A stretch of DNA of 64,000 bases. Origin: Thamnaconus septentrionalis (Eukaryota; Chordata; Actinopteri; Tetraodontiformes; Monacanthidae). The notes under the pieces are model-generated. The model was not told the DNA's origin. It saw only the letters and a program-made list of their open reading frames with translations, and ran no database searches. Shown here piece after piece: positions 1 through 13,410 of this stretch (positions within the stretch are counted from its first letter, which is position 1; each line of letters begins with the position of its first letter). Made by a program: the position numbers and the translations under genes. The stretch spans positions 10,576,001 to 10,640,000 of the forward strand of contig CM020511.1 in NCBI GenBank assembly GCA_009823395.1, in the 5' to 3' direction.

Positions 1-670
1 TCTGCAGCAGAATGCTAGGGGGGCTGGGAGACACATTTTACCTTATTGGATTCTAGTTTAGGAAGAACAAATATGTCACTTTGCTGTCGTCTTAGACTTG
101 ACATCTAGAATTACCCCTGGGTCTTGAAGTCAAGTGAGTGGATGAATTTGCTTTAGTTTGTGGATAGTTGCAATGCAAAAATGTATGATTTAGATATTAT
201 AAATTAAGATGTTAATATATCAGACATGTAGCAAGAGGCAGTTAAATAACAATATCTTCAACATACTGTGTGATTTTGAGCTGTTTTAAGCTAATATCAG
301 GTAATTGTTCCCAAATCCTCAGTTCTTTCCCGAAGAGAGGTTTTCCCTACAGTACATCCAGTTGCAGTTTTTCCACTGACACTTTGCCCTCAAAGTTCTA
401 AGATGCAGTTGTGGTTGTTAATGCATGTTTTGGCATTTTTTTTGTTTGTTTTTTTTTCAGCCTCATTGTGAATGCAAGATTTTATTGTTTATACACTTAT
501 GTGTTTGTTTAATTGGTTAGTGTGCCTGCCCCGCCTCATTGGAGACATCACACTGTACGTGCCGGGTGAAATGAGCGTGTATGAGTCTGTTTTTACACTA
601 GCGAATAGCTTGACTGTCATTGTTCAGTGACGTGTTTGAATAAAGAAGCCTATTTCTTACAGTATATGCT
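1..670 (+). other. Possible 3' UTR end of an upstream plus-strand gene
   Basis: This AT-rich, non-coding stretch ends with an AATAAA at 639-644. The base pattern resembles a 3' UTR with its polyadenylation signal, but no coding sequence is present to anchor it. It could equally be ordinary intergenic DNA. Confidence 0.2.
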
Positions 671-1444
671 TTGTTTCAGTGTTACTTTGTCAGGCTAAAT
701 CATGATTGTGCTGAAGATTGCTTTTACATTGGCCGATCAGTGAATGGAAAAAGAAAGAGGCGTCACATGGAGCTTGCGATAGTTTCAGTTTCTAGTACTT
801 TTTCTGCCATCAACTGCTTTGAAAGACATCTAATTATCCTGTTGAGTTGTTATATAAAGAAAAACTTCCAATAGACACCAAATCACTTCACATCGCACTA
901 AATCTAAAATATGTACTTTTGATTTTTCTTTATAGTTTGATAGATTTTTTTCCCAACACACTTAGGATTGAATGCATTACTTTGCAGCCCATTTCTCTCT
1001 GAGACACATTTAATTTATGGGGGCAAAAAAATCAGAATAATAGAATATCTGCCATTAATACCATCTATAAACTAATAAATAAACGTTTTTGGTCAGAAAC
1101 TCTATTACTAAGTCAGGCAAGAGGAAGACGTTTCAACAGCACGCTTGTCTTCACTTGTCTTTACTCCCTCTCTGACGGATGAGAAAATCAGTACCACAAA
1201 ACACACAACAACAGGCAACGGCTGGTTGAACTAAAATAGCCTCCAGACTGGATGCAGGGGTAAACAACCAGCCCAGTTCTGTCACACAGAAGAAAATAAT
1301 CTCTCCACCAGCTTCTTGGAAGATCACCATTAAGCACACGACATTTTGTTTGTTAAACCTGTGCAAACATTTCAGCTTTATGACTTCCTAGAGTGTCTGG
1401 AGGGCCGCCTGGCCCACTTAGAAAGGTTTGATAATGCTTGAAAG

Positions 1445-1446
<2 letters not shown>

Positions 1447-1513
<67 letters not shown>

Positions 1514-1536
1514 TGAGAGAGAGAGAGAGAGAGAGA
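1447..1536. repeat. (GT)n(GA)n microsatellite
   Basis: About 64 bases of GT dinucleotides run directly into a GA tract. The compound structure is visible by eye. Confidence 0.97.
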
Positions 1537-2427
1537 AATATAATTTTTTGTTTAGAGTTTGTTTAAGTCGCCTGATGGATGAATCTGTCAAATAGAAGAG
1601 AGGTACAGTATCAAATCTGGGGCCACAAATTCTGACCCCCAAGTGAGATAGTAAAAAGATGAGAGTGAATATTTGGTCGGCTGGAGTGTCCTTGAGCGGG
1701 GAGTGCAACGTGTTTTCACAAAATCAAGCAAGTAACCATTAGCTGTCTGTATAAAATAAAAATAATAAAATTAGACACATTCAATAGGCCCCTCAAAATA
1801 TTTGTAATCTCCTAAACTGGAACAGCATGCAATGCAAAATCAGACAAACAAAAACTTTAAACGGAATATTGTACCTGCAAGCATGGAGAATTCTATGGGT
1901 CCAGTAGTTGGTTGGCCCAGAGAGCATGTTGTTTGACAGGGTGAGTGTTATGGTCCAAAATTGCCTGCAAGCTTTATTCCAGTCTGATTAGCAGCATGGT
2001 TTAGGTACCAAAGCTGTAATGTAACAAGCGAGCCGTCACCTCTTCTGGACGGCCCGGAGAGCCGAGGCTCGGCTGGGCCTCGCTTCCCCCTCTGCAGCTC
2101 CCACGGTGCTCCGCAGTTCCCAGGGCTATTTTCTGCCAGCTTAACCACGGAGACAAGATGCCCCCTGACAGGTGCAGATGGGCAGCACCCGGCTAAGTGA
2201 CAGTGGCCTTCCCCACAGCGGTGGAAGACGGGGGCCCTCGGCGGCAGCTGAGAAATGGACTGCGGTGTAATGGACTGTGTGAATGTTTATGGGTGGCTGC
2301 GTATTAAAGTGGCCATTGCACGTGGTGGTGCGGGGGGGGAGGCGGGGGAGTCAAATGGACCTTGTGTGGTTAGATTAAACATGGGAAATGATGAACACGA
2401 TCTGGCACCTGATCAAGCCTCATAGTA

Positions 2428-2460
2428 TTTTTTGTTTTGTTTTGTTTTGTTTTGTTTTGG
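2428..2460. repeat. (TTTTG)n pentanucleotide repeat
   Basis: About six near-perfect TTTTG units. Confidence 0.9.
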
Positions 2461-2791
2461 TTTTTTAGCCTGACAAGAATAATGACGTGTTACCACAAGC
2501 CTCTGGGAAGCAAAATGTTTCTCATTTCCTTTCGATGAATTAAAGTTCCCCCCCAGAGTGCATTTATCCTCATTACAGATGAAATTACATGAAATCGTCC
2601 TTCCGACTATGTCTTTCCCTAAGCCCTCCCACCTCTCTGTCACTGTTCTGAGTTTGCTTTGGTGTCGAAAGGAGTTCGGAAGCATATTCCTGCCATACAG
2701 AAATAAAAACTCTCAGTATCTTGGTTTTTTTAGTGCTAATTTTCATGTTTTTACAGAAAATTATCAAATTTTGGTGAAAGTTAACATTTGT

Positions 2792-2918
2792 ACATGAAAC
2801 TATCATTTTATTTCGTGATAGTAAAAGGCTCAGGATCAGAGTTATGTGAAAGTTTCAAGTGATAATTTTCACATTTTACATGAAGCTATTACGTTATTTC
2901 ATGATAGTGAAGGGCTCA
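2792..2918. repeat. Degenerate local duplication, about 41 bp, 86 bp apart
   Basis: The segment starting ACATGAAACTATCATTTTAT at 2792 recurs as ACATGAAGCTATTACGTTAT at 2878. Both end in a GATAGTrAArGGCTCA-type sequence. Confidence 0.75.
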
Positions 2919-3450
2919 CTACCGCATCATTTCACGTTTCAGATTCTTACTAGATCATTTTCACATTATTTTAACTAACGAAGCTAGACGAAACGAAACA
3001 AGGCAAGCAATGGCACTGTACCAGCCTGTATCAGACGTCTTTTCAACTGAACTGGCATGGGTCCTATTGAGCTCCTGCTACTTTGCCATAGCTCAAAATG
3101 TGGATTCGCCACCGTCAAGATGCATTCTTCCTTCGATACAACCCCATGCTTTTCAAAACCCCACAGTACACATCTGCAAAAAAGAGACACATTTTTGCCA
3201 AAATATAATCCAGAGCAGTGAAAAAAATGTCCTGAATCTGTGTTTGAAACTAAATCTGTTTTTATCTGGGATTATTTGGAGCATGAGGAGATTGTAGGCA
3301 GCTCTGTGCACAGATTGCATCAGACACCTGACCCTGCAGGCATCCTGGCAGCCAGTAGACGATGAGTAAATAAGTCACCGTGAATTTCTGTAATACGTGA
3401 CCCAAGCAGAAGATGGAAACGAGTAATAAGTGATTAATTGCAAAGTCAAC

Positions 3451-3535
3451 CAATCAATCAATCAATCAATCAACTTTTATTTATGAAGCACAAAATCACA
3501 TTCAAAGGCATCTCAAAGCGCTTTAGTCCATTCTT
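3451..3535. repeat. (CAAT)n plus dispersed-repeat tail
   Basis: Five to six CAAT units are followed by CTTTTATTTATGAAGCAC and CTCAAAGCGCTTTAG. This sequence type is scattered through teleost genomes as a LINE/SINE-like 3' fragment. The family was not determined. Confidence 0.5.
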
Positions 3536-4949
3536 CACAATTTTAGGGGTTCCGAGTTACATTCACCGCATGTGCCATTGTGTATTGAGTGTTTTCCAAT
3601 ATCAGACTTACTCCTCAGTCATCCTTTTTTACAATACAAAAAGGTTTGATATATTGTAGTGGAAATATATTGATATGTACATCCAGATTGTGAAATTTAT
3701 ACTCAAAAACACAAATAAAGCTGTGACCGGGATTGGATGGAGTTTGTGTATATGTGCAGATTTAATTTAATTAATCCTCAGTTTTCAGTGCAAATTTCTT
3801 AAATATTCAATTATTGTCTAAAATTTAAACTAGAACTTCAATTGTTCATTGATGTAACAAATGCGAGTGAATCAGGCCATTTCTCAGTGTTGGAAAAAGC
3901 ACTTCAGCTTTTTCCAACACTTTTATATAGAGTCTTTAGCATTTTTTTTCCATTGAAAGGTCCATCTCAAGATCGTCTCGCATACTGAGCAAAGCAAAGA
4001 CACTGGTTTTGAATACAGCTGGGTTAAATGTGAATTCATACTATCGATTCAACCATCACAGATTCTTGATATTTTATTTCGTCGGCCAGCCCCTTCATTC
4101 ATCCTGCAACCTTCAGACAGGCGGCTGTGATCTACAGAATGTGAATTGAGTTGTACGCCTGATTTTTTTTTTCCTATCGACTTTGTATTCAGACAATGTT
4201 GCTGTATTTCCTCCATCCCAATCCTCCAGAAGAGAGCTGGAGCTCACTAATGGGTTTCTGGCTTTTCGCTGAAACAATGTGCTGCTGTGCGGAGGGGTGT
4301 AAGGTTAATCTCGACGTGTTTGAAGTCGGGGTTGTGCCTCATTGACTCTCCCTTTCTTCTCTCATCGCTTTCTTCATCTCCTCTCGCTCCCGCACTCTCA
4401 CTCCCCGTATCTCCTGCACTCTCGCGCACATATCTGCGCTTTGAACTGTGACTAAAGCTTTCTGGGGTCTCACTCTGTATTTCTTTTTTGCTTTGCCCCT
4501 CTTTGATCTGTGTTAAAAGGTTAAGGTGACTTTGGGGGATTGGGCAGGGCCGGGAGGGTGTAAAGTTCACGCCTAACAGCTTCTGTCGGGGCGACTGAGT
4601 CTGGAATTCAGAATTTTCAGCCTGTCAGCAGTACAGTGTGAACGTCATTAGCTGCAGCTCTGAAATCGTGCTCATCTATGCGTCTCAATTTTCCACCGAC
4701 TCAATAACCAATCAGCTGCTTGATTGGAATGTAGTCTATCGTGAAGCAATTCATTAAAGCCCCTCTGAGAAGGAAAGAGAGGAAGCTGCTGAGCTGGTGC
4801 TGAAGACATCATGATGGATGTGATGCTGGCATGGTGACACATTGATCAGAAGATCAGCGTGTCTTCACATTAAAGGAAATCAAGACATAAAGATAAACAT
4901 GACTGCAGATGGAGATCCTGTCTTCTCCTTCCGGAGCAGCATGGCTGAT

Positions 4950-5370
4950 AGCGTTGGGAAGATTACTTTGCAAATGTAATTGGTTAGAAATACAAGGTAC
5001 CCTGTTGAAAATGTAATAGTAGTGTAACTATCTTTTACTCAAAACAGAGAGGAACAATTGAAGTAGCAGGCAAGTGGTAGGGCGTTGCAATTCCGAACTC
5101 GACAGAAGAACCAATCAGAAGAATCAAAACAGTATCAAATTTCGATCTGTGGAGGGAAACAAAAGGACGGTGCTCGCGCCAAGCCAGTGCACTGCGAGAA
5201 AACCATGCAAAGCGACACAAATAAAATGATTAAACATATAAATGGTAAGTTGTAATTGTAATCATAAATAATTCTACAAGTAACTGTAACCTAGCTGATT
5301 ACAATTATCTTTATTTTGTAATTTAACTATGTAATAATGTTACATGTAACTCGTTGCTCCCCGGCACTGA
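4950..5370. repeat. MITE-like dispersed element with imperfect inverted ends
   Basis: The left end GCGTTGGGAAGATTAC and the complement of the right end (CAGTGCCGGGGAGCAACG) form an imperfect inverted pair. Both are followed inward by the GTAAT/TTACTT-rich sequence typical of a very common teleost repeat. A roughly 190-bp unrelated segment sits inside. No coding capacity. Confidence 0.5.
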
Positions 5371-8300
5371 TGGCTGAGTAGCTACCCAGAGGCCTGCGAA
5401 GTACGGCCACGTCGTCCCCTGTTGCAACAAAAGGAAGCCTTGTAGTAACAAATGCAAATTGGTCTCCTTGGATGCAACAGACAGAGGATTTGCCCATCAC
5501 TTCTTAAGTTGTGCCTCCCCTTCACACTCGTTCTTGGGGCTCGTTGCCAGGTGGATGAGCGAGATAAATCCAAAGGATTTATGAAACCTTTCATCCGTTG
5601 TGCCAGAGTTGGGACTGGACTCAAAGTTGAGGTTTAGGACTCACAAACAATTTGCTTCAACATCAAGAAAATGGCTGGCTGCCACTTATCCCACTCTCCA
5701 GTCAACGCCGCCCCCCCGAGGTTTCCCCGTTTGCCACCTGTTATGCCAGGCTCCATGTTGTTTCCCACCAGTCAAAACAGTGTGATGTGCCACGGCATGT
5801 AGCGAGGCGTGCGTGTGACTACATTAGCCAGCGATTTCGGATGTAACTCTCCGTGTTACATATGGAAATGCAGTAATTGACTTTGAAGGGTGGGGTGGGG
5901 GTGGGGGTGGGATGTTTTTTTGTGTTGTCGTTACATCACAACAGCCTGTTGAGACTGTAATAAATCTTCAGTACACAAGAAGCTTTGAATTTCTGTGTTT
6001 TACTTTTAGATGCAAGTGGCCAACAACGAACTGTGCATTTAAATGACTTTAAAGTCCAGAAAGATTTAATTGTTGGAAAATGTCTTCAACCTGTGGCATA
6101 GCTCGCAAGATCCAAAATGGATGAATTTTCTTCAAATGATTTCCATTCTGCAGTGGGTAAATGAATGCATTTCAATGGGGCTCTAACATTTCTATAGCCT
6201 CATTCCCTCCAGGCACTGTATGTTTAGAACAATTATCTTTTTCCTTGTTGAGTCCAATGGCAAATATCAATTGTAAACCTTATTTATACTTTACTTATTT
6301 CAGTCTTGGCATTTACATACAATGATGACTTTATGTTCATATGTATTACAAAGTTGATTTTTCCATCCTGCCAGAGTTTTAGCAGAAACACAATTAGTAT
6401 TAAAAGTCTCTTGTGGATTTAGCAGGGACATTATTTCCCTTTCAGCTAAATGTGCAGCTCTGATTCCACTCCTCTCATCCTTTAACTGCAGTTTTTCAAA
6501 GTTTCACTTCCACTACAGCTGATCTCGCTGAATATTTCAGCAGCCGCTCGCCTGCTCTCAGATCATTATCCGACCGCTCCATTGCTTCGAGTGTCGACTT
6601 CTGAACTGACAACGTTCTTCCCCTCGACTTCAAGAGCGTTCATGCAGGAATTCGATATGTGAGTTTTACTTCAGGTGTTGAGTGCTCAGTGCATCTTGCA
6701 GTTACTTGCATAACATTTGTTTTTCTTTTCACCCTTGAATACCTGTAGCTTAAGTGTACATTTCAGTACCGAACACTCAACCATCATACAGTACATTCAT
6801 CATACATGATCATGATTACCATCAGGACAATGGTGCTGATATGATGCAAATTCTTGTGTTTTTAATGTCTTGATGTGTTATTATCTTGATGTGTATTATT
6901 ATTATATATATATATTTTTTTAGAAATTCATTAATTCATCCAATTGTTAGACCCCCAAGTGACATTTAAATGAAGTAAAATCAATTTTACAACTTGGTTC
7001 TTATAAATAAAAATTCTCAAATGGTGACAAATTGTGCCAAAATGAAGGACGCTTAGACGTGTCTTTACTAAAGCTTCTGTAATTTTACCATGTTTTACTT
7101 ACAGAACTTGGCACAGGTGATGTCCAGATGTTCTTCCATTCCATTTTCTGAAGTAAAAAAAATAACATAATTGATAGCCGTCATATTTTAAAAATATAAT
7201 GGGTATGCAGAAGTAAAAGGATTAAAGAAAGCATGTCACACGCAGAGTGACCTACTAATGGAGGGCAATATAATGATATATTAACAATAATCCCAGTTCA
7301 CTATCAAACAAGTACAAAGCAGCACAAACTCAAACATTCCTCAGCAGTCACCTTCAAAAATACGGTGAAAATTTCTCTCTTTTTTTGGGGGGAGGAGCCT
7401 TTTCCCCTTGCTTGAACATGTCATGTGTTCCGCCAAAGCAGCTCCTCCCCTTACGAATGAGGTGCACGTGGCATGTCAACACAGACTCGGCAGGTAGCTG
7501 AGCAAACTTCAGCGTTGGCGCCCAAGTAACTTTCCCCTCACGCGAACAACACCTCGGCTCGCTGGTAGCGAGCCTGACTGAGTCTGACCGCCCTCATCTT
7601 TTATTGAGGGCTTTTATTTTTTCACCTCGGCGCAGACAGATGGAGACAGTTTGTCATTAGTGTCGTTTCCCCACAAGTCCCTCTGCTCTTCATGGGAATT
7701 TAGGGAACACACAGATTCCCCCCCGCTTGTTGTGTGCGTGTGTGTGTGTGTGTGACTTATTACGCCGATGCACCGCTCATCATTGTTATGGCATTGCACC
7801 TCAGGGAGGATGTGTGTGTTGGGTCTGGTTAATGAGACAGCCTCCGAAGCCTTTTCATGAGGATGGATGGCTGCAGAGAAAGCTGCTGTGCTTCCTCTCC
7901 ACCCTCCCTCCACTGCTATTTTTCCTCCCTTCCCTCCTCTTCTTCTTCTTCTTTCCACTGCTTGGGCCCTTTGTCTGCTCGCTTCTCAAGGTTTTTCCCT
8001 CTGACATCATTTAGTCGCCACTTTCCTATCAAGCTGTTCTTTTTTTCGGTTCTTTATTTCTCCGTTCCCCCCTTTTTTTTGTTCCGTTCAGCGTCCATCT
8101 ATGGCTGCATTTTGAGCCTTGTGAGCCGAGGGAGCCTGAGCAGAGACAGGATTATAAATAAGGTATGAAGCGGTGTACTATTACCACATATAGCACACAC
8201 ACACACACACACACACTCTACTGAACTCTCCACGCTCTTCCATCAGAGGAAGAGGAGAGCGCAGGCTAAGGGTTCCCCAGAGAACATGTTCTCTTTGTAC

Positions 8301-8429
8301 GGACTGAGACTACAAAAAGGCCCAAATTTATTTTCTTTTTTGTTTCGGAGGGCAGCAGATTAATTCAGTCTTGTAGTGGGAGCTTCAAAAACCCTGTTTG
8401 ATTAGCTCATACGTGGTTAATAGATCTTT
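5371..8429. other. Intergenic, no gene seen
   Basis: Unique sequence with short CA/GT tracts (about 7730-7754 and 8192-8216) and a CpG-richer patch near 7430-7600 that includes two hairpins. No exon-like open frame is recognised. Confidence 0.55.
7556..7611. other. Two adjacent perfect hairpins
   Basis: GGCTCGCT-GGT-AGCGAGCC (7556-7574) has an 8-bp stem with a 3-nt loop. GCCCTCA-(8 nt)-TGAGGGC (7590-7611) has a 7-bp stem and is followed by a T-rich stretch. Function is unknown; they may be coincidental. Confidence 0.5.
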
Positions 8430-9200
8430 AGGCTCGGACGAAAAGGAAGAAAATAAACGAGACGAGCCAGTCTGAGTAAAGAGTGCTGAAAAATTGATAA
8501 GACCTGAAGTGCTCTGCAGCAGTGATAGTAAAATAAATATAGCGATTAAAAGGGTTTATTCTAGTTGGGCCAGTTGTCGCCCGGCGATTAATATTTCACC
8601 TAATTGAAAGCAGCTCCAGATTAATGTTTCCCCCTGTGCTTACAGTACAATCTTTCTTCATCTGCATGCTGTAAATAATCCAAAAACGGAAAACCTCCCA
8701 CAAACGTAATGGCCCACTTCGAAGAAATGTGCAGAATACGCCACTTTTCTAGCGGGAAATCAAATGAGCGGAAATCAAACTGCAATAGCCCCCGTGGGTT
8801 ACTGGGAAGTGTTATTACTTTTCTCCATGCGTAAAATCGTTAGAGCAGCTTTGAAATTAATGTCAGCAGTCATGTGTGGAAGGGGGATTCTACTGTGGAT
8901 TTTATAATGGAGGGCCGCGGTGTTCAGGTTAAAAAGGCTTCTGCTTAAGTGCTGACATTTAGCCACACCGGCAAAGGATCAGCGCTGCCATTATTTGCAA
9001 AGATGACTCTCAGTCATAAGTTAATGGCAGATTAATTAAATTTAAGATGAAGCGCAACTAAAACAGGCCACATTAGATTAGTACAAGGATCAGGAAACAC
9101 AATTGGCCGTAAACATAGCATAACTATGCCCACCGCTTCCTCACTGAGCTGCACTGAGTGCACCACAATTAAAGTTCAGACCCCAGTCGCAGACAGAGAG
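8430..9200. promoter_or_regulatory. Candidate conserved non-coding element
   Basis: This repeat-free block of even composition is packed with TAAT/ATTA homeodomain-type cores (for example AGATTAATTAAATTT near 9030) and a TGACTCTCAGTCA near-palindrome at about 9004-9016. Such a texture is common in developmental enhancers. Conservation could not be checked, so this is inference only. Confidence 0.25.
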
Positions 9201-11840
9201 GAGATGAGAAATGCCAGCAATGACTGTGTGCTTCATTTCCAGGCGTGTCGGAAGCTGTTCATTTGATTGAATCAAGCAGACTGGGGGGGGGGGAAATAGG
9301 ATGCCATTCATCCCCACAATCAGCTGCGCTGCAGATGCTCTTATTTCTTCTAGTTGTCATGGAATCCAAATATTTGAGTTAATCTAGATGTTTCAGTGGT
9401 CTCGGCGAGCCCTTGTGTCAGTGCCCACTTGTATGTTCCTGCAGACTGTTGGGGAATATTTGCAACATTGAAAACATAGTTTGAAAGTGAAAAGAAAACT
9501 CAAGGACGACTAAGGACTCTTCAGGTGTCAGAAGTGTTCACAGCAGTTAGATGCATCGAGGAGAAAGATGATTGAAACAAATGTATGAATATAAAATTCA
9601 AATTACACCACAAGGCATTCTCCAATCTTGCCGTCTGACTGTTGGCAATTCAATGATAGTGATAATGAAGAAAAATGCATTTTATTGGTTGGCGCTTTCC
9701 TGGGGAGTCTAGTAACACACTGGAGTCACATAAAAACTACCAAACTACTGAAAAGTAGATAGAGAAAGATGGTAAAGTAAAATTTGCACTCCTTTTTCTT
9801 TGTAGGATTTTGATTTGAACAAGATCGAGAGAAGACCCTCACATAGACTGGGACATTTTAAAAACCTGACAAATTCTTGCAAATGTTATTTTGATTGTTT
9901 GTTTATTCATAGGTTAGTTCTATAATGTAAACAAGGTCTGCGTAGTTGAAAAGATTGAAGCACCGTCAACAGTGTTCCTCTTCAGTAAACTGCAGTGAAG
10001 AAATGTTGGACATCCATTCCAGAAACTGTCCTCTGGCTGTTTCCATTAACCCTATCTCTGACCTCAACAATACTGCGACCTCCACCTCCATTAGAGTTCA
10101 AGAGAAATATGGGATTCTCGGCAACAATTGATGGTCCTTGACAAGTTTATCTTGACCGAGAATGAAACAGGCCCACTGACTGAGTCATTGTAAGAAATAG
10201 ACAGAAATCTCTCTGTTAAATCGACTCTACTGAACAACAATGCCACATTTTTTTTTCAAATCAGTGCAAATAATTAATACTATTAAATTTATAATTTTGC
10301 AACAATGTTTATTATATGTTATAATTATTTTTCACAGCTAAACATTCTCGACTGGTTATATCATGCATGACCGTGGTTTGTTTGAATGTAATTGCAAACA
10401 AACTTGTTTTCAAACTGAACAGTAGTGTCATTGCACATTGACAAATAAAACTCAACGGGCAAGGAGTTTAAAGGGATCATGGACAATAGATATTATCCTG
10501 TGATCATTTTCACTGAACGATCCCCTCTAGACTGAGATATAGTAGCTATTTAATCTTAATCGAGAGTGAATATTATTTACATCATGGTGATCTATCTCAG
10601 GGCTTTCCTGCTCCTGTTGTTCTCTGATGTGTAGCAGTTGACCCTTTTCCACCTTGCTAGTTAGCAAGTGGTGTCTCATCCGTCCTCATCTTACCTCACG
10701 GTCTGATTGATAAATTTCACATATTGAGACATCCTTCATTTATGACCGATTTTCATCAAACAGGCCACGAGAAAAGAGGAGAAGAGGAGGCAGAAGTCCC
10801 AGAAATGAGAGCAGTCGTGTGGACAGTGTTTCAGCTATTGGACCTTGAGGAAATTTTAAGAGATAATAAGAAGAGTGTCTGGTCTGCTTTTCTTACAATA
10901 AACTGTAATTTTAACAAACAAACAATTTTGTAACATTTTGTTTCAAAACAAGATGTCCTTGGTGCCACTGATGGGCTATTATGCTTATGTTGAATGACTG
11001 CTGTTCAGACAAAGCGCAAGACCATTACATGGTCCTGAAAATCTTTTGGTACCTTGTTGAATAAGACATGAAATGTCAAGCAACTTTTTTTTTTTTAGCA
11101 AACTTTAAAAATTACACTTAATAAGGGAAAAAAAAACCCGGTTCAGCCACTTCCTTAAAACAATTTGTCCATTAGTTCTGAATCAAAAACATGCATAATT
11201 CAGTCATTCATTCATTCATTGTTCAGTAAATTTCTGATGCAAATTTCTCCCTCATGCACATGAAAGGGAATAATGGAAACAAACAAAACTGACAACAAGA
11301 ACACCATAGTTTATAGGATGAGCAGTGGGGAGCGTCCTTTTTCTTTTCAAATCAACATGGTATAGCACATTTCTAAGCAGAATTAAAGTTGTTTGCAAGC
11401 CCCTCCCTCCATCTTTGGAATATTTCTGCTGGAAACTCTGGACTTTGAGCTGCTTTGGCAGCTATTTGTAGCTTACAGGAAACAGTAAAGTCAGCGGCTG
11501 ACAAACTCCGAGGCCGCAGTTCCAGGATCAGCTCAGGAGTCAGGAGCATCAGCTGTGCCAGCCTGGTTGGCAGCTCCTCAAGCAACAATAGCCAGGACTG
11601 AGAGAGCCAAAGGGGCGGAGGCAGAGTGACTTCATGCCACTCAGCAGCTTGTTTTCACGCAGGGAGATGGGATTTTTTTTTTTTTTTTGGCTCACTCACG
11701 ATGTTGTCTGATGTCAAGCTTCAAGTGTCTCGAAATCACTAATGACACATTAACAGTCTTGTTTTTAGGCTGCTTCACTAAAAGACTAAAGGGTTATAAT
11801 ATCTTTGTCAGATTTTGTCAGACATTTAAACAGAAAACCA
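9201..11840. other. Intergenic, no gene seen
   Basis: AT-rich unique sequence with short homopolymer runs. Nothing recognisable as an exon, RNA gene or transposon. Confidence 0.55.
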
Positions 11841-12162
11841 GACTTGGCATATCATAAAGGCTATGCTTAGCCAGAACTCAAGAATATTAATTTTGCTAGG
11901 CAAAGCTAAGCTGAGAACTGCTATACAATTGTCACTAAATAATTATCAAAAAGCAGCAATTCCAATACATCTTCAAGAAACTATTGAGTTTTTTTCCCCC
12001 ACATGACTTATCATCCATTCATAATAGCTGAACATTTTTTCGGCAAAAAATAATTTTAAAAAAATGAATGGACTTGGCACATCATAAACGCTATGCTTGG
12101 CCAGAACTCAATAATTAATTTTGCTTTAAGCATAGCTAAGCTGAGAACTGCTATACAATACG

Positions 12163-12196
<34 letters not shown>

Positions 12197-12680
12197 ATAT
12201 CAGCAAGAGGGATGGGTGAGAGATGGATTGACTTCAAGCTAAATGTAGCCATTAGGGAAATTGTCACTGAATAATTATCGCAAAGCAGCAATTCAAATAC
12301 ATCTTCAAGAAACTATTGAGTTTTTTCCCGCATGACTCATCATCTTTTCATAATAGCTGAACATTTTTTGGGAAAAAATTATTTAAAAAAAAAAATGAAT
12401 GGACTTGGCACATCATAAACGCTATGCTTGGCCAGAACTCAATAATTAATTTTGCTTTAAGCATAGCTGAGAACTGCTATACAATACTATACACACACAC
12501 ACATATCAGCAAGAGGGATAGGTGAGAGATGGATTGACTTCAAGCTAAATGTAGCCATTAGGGAAATTGTCACTGAATAATTATCACAAAGCAGCAATTC
12601 AAGTACATCTTCAAGTAACTACTGAGGTTTTTTTTCTGCATGACTCATCATCTTTTCATAATAGCTGAACAATGTTGGGG
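11841..12680. repeat. Three tandem copies of a 230-331 bp unit
   Basis: The marker GACTTGGCAyATCATAAAsG begins at 11841, 12071 and 12402, and each copy continues with CTATGCTTrGCCAGAACTCA. Copies 2 and 3 share an inserted block of about 100 bp (a CA tract, then CAGCAAGAGGGATrGGTGAG) that copy 1 lacks. All copies end near CATAATAGCTGAACA. Similarity between copies 2 and 3 is high by eye, so at least the second duplication is recent. Confidence 0.9.
12164..12197. repeat. (AC)n microsatellite inside tandem copy 2
   Basis: About 15 AC units with one interruption. The corresponding tract in copy 3 (near 12491) has only about five units. Confidence 0.95.
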
Positions 12681-13268
12681 GGGTGGGGGGGGGGGATAAT
12701 CCTCCTGTGTTGACTGTGTTCTTTCTGTCTTCAGTGTTGCTGTTTAGCTACCTGTGATTAAACTGAACAGTGAATTCAGCAGAAGACGGTTTTACCACCG
12801 CAACATTTACTTTACTTTATTTCGATCTGTTGTTGTTACACAGTGGCCAAACATGCCTACTCCACCGATCAATAATTGCACGAAGGAGTGAAAGTCCTTT
12901 GTAGACTCAAAAGAGTAGTCCAACTTGCTGGGCTTGTTTCCAGGACGCAGCAAAGACGAAGCCTATTAGCTTGAAAGAACTCCCCCGCGTTTCCAGGCCT
13001 CTCTGACAGAAAACTCAGTGTTAAATGAGTTCAGTGACACGGCCTTACTCCATACTTTTTCAGCAGTCATCTATACAAACACATTGTTGTACTATCATTG
13101 ACAGCTGTTCTGAGTTGCACCTGAAAATGCACTCACTCCACGATGACACTCCACCACGACAAATCTACCTACAGACAGTAATTAGAAGCACTGACATTGT
13201 AATTACTCTGCTAGAGGGTCCATGCACAAGACTTTAGAACTGTTCTAATATCGTTATCTTTCTCTGGT

Positions 13269-13332
<64 letters not shown>

Positions 13333-13347
13333 CATACATACATACAT
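13269..13347. repeat. (GATA)n(CATA)n microsatellite
   Basis: About 16 GATA units followed by CATA units. It lies on the 3' side of the minus-strand LINE relic that starts at 13411, so it may have grown from that element's (TATC)n tail (inference). Confidence 0.95.
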
Positions 13348-13410
13348 GTTGTATAGCTGGGATGCTGTATAGCTGAGGTGGAGATTAGTGACTAACTTAT
13401 GTAGTGCTAC

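Larger units (their letters stand above)
671..4949. other. Intergenic, no gene seen
   Basis: Mostly unique AT-rich DNA, with the simple repeats and small duplications listed separately. Short open frames here are not conserved-looking and carry no recognisable motif. Confidence 0.6.
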
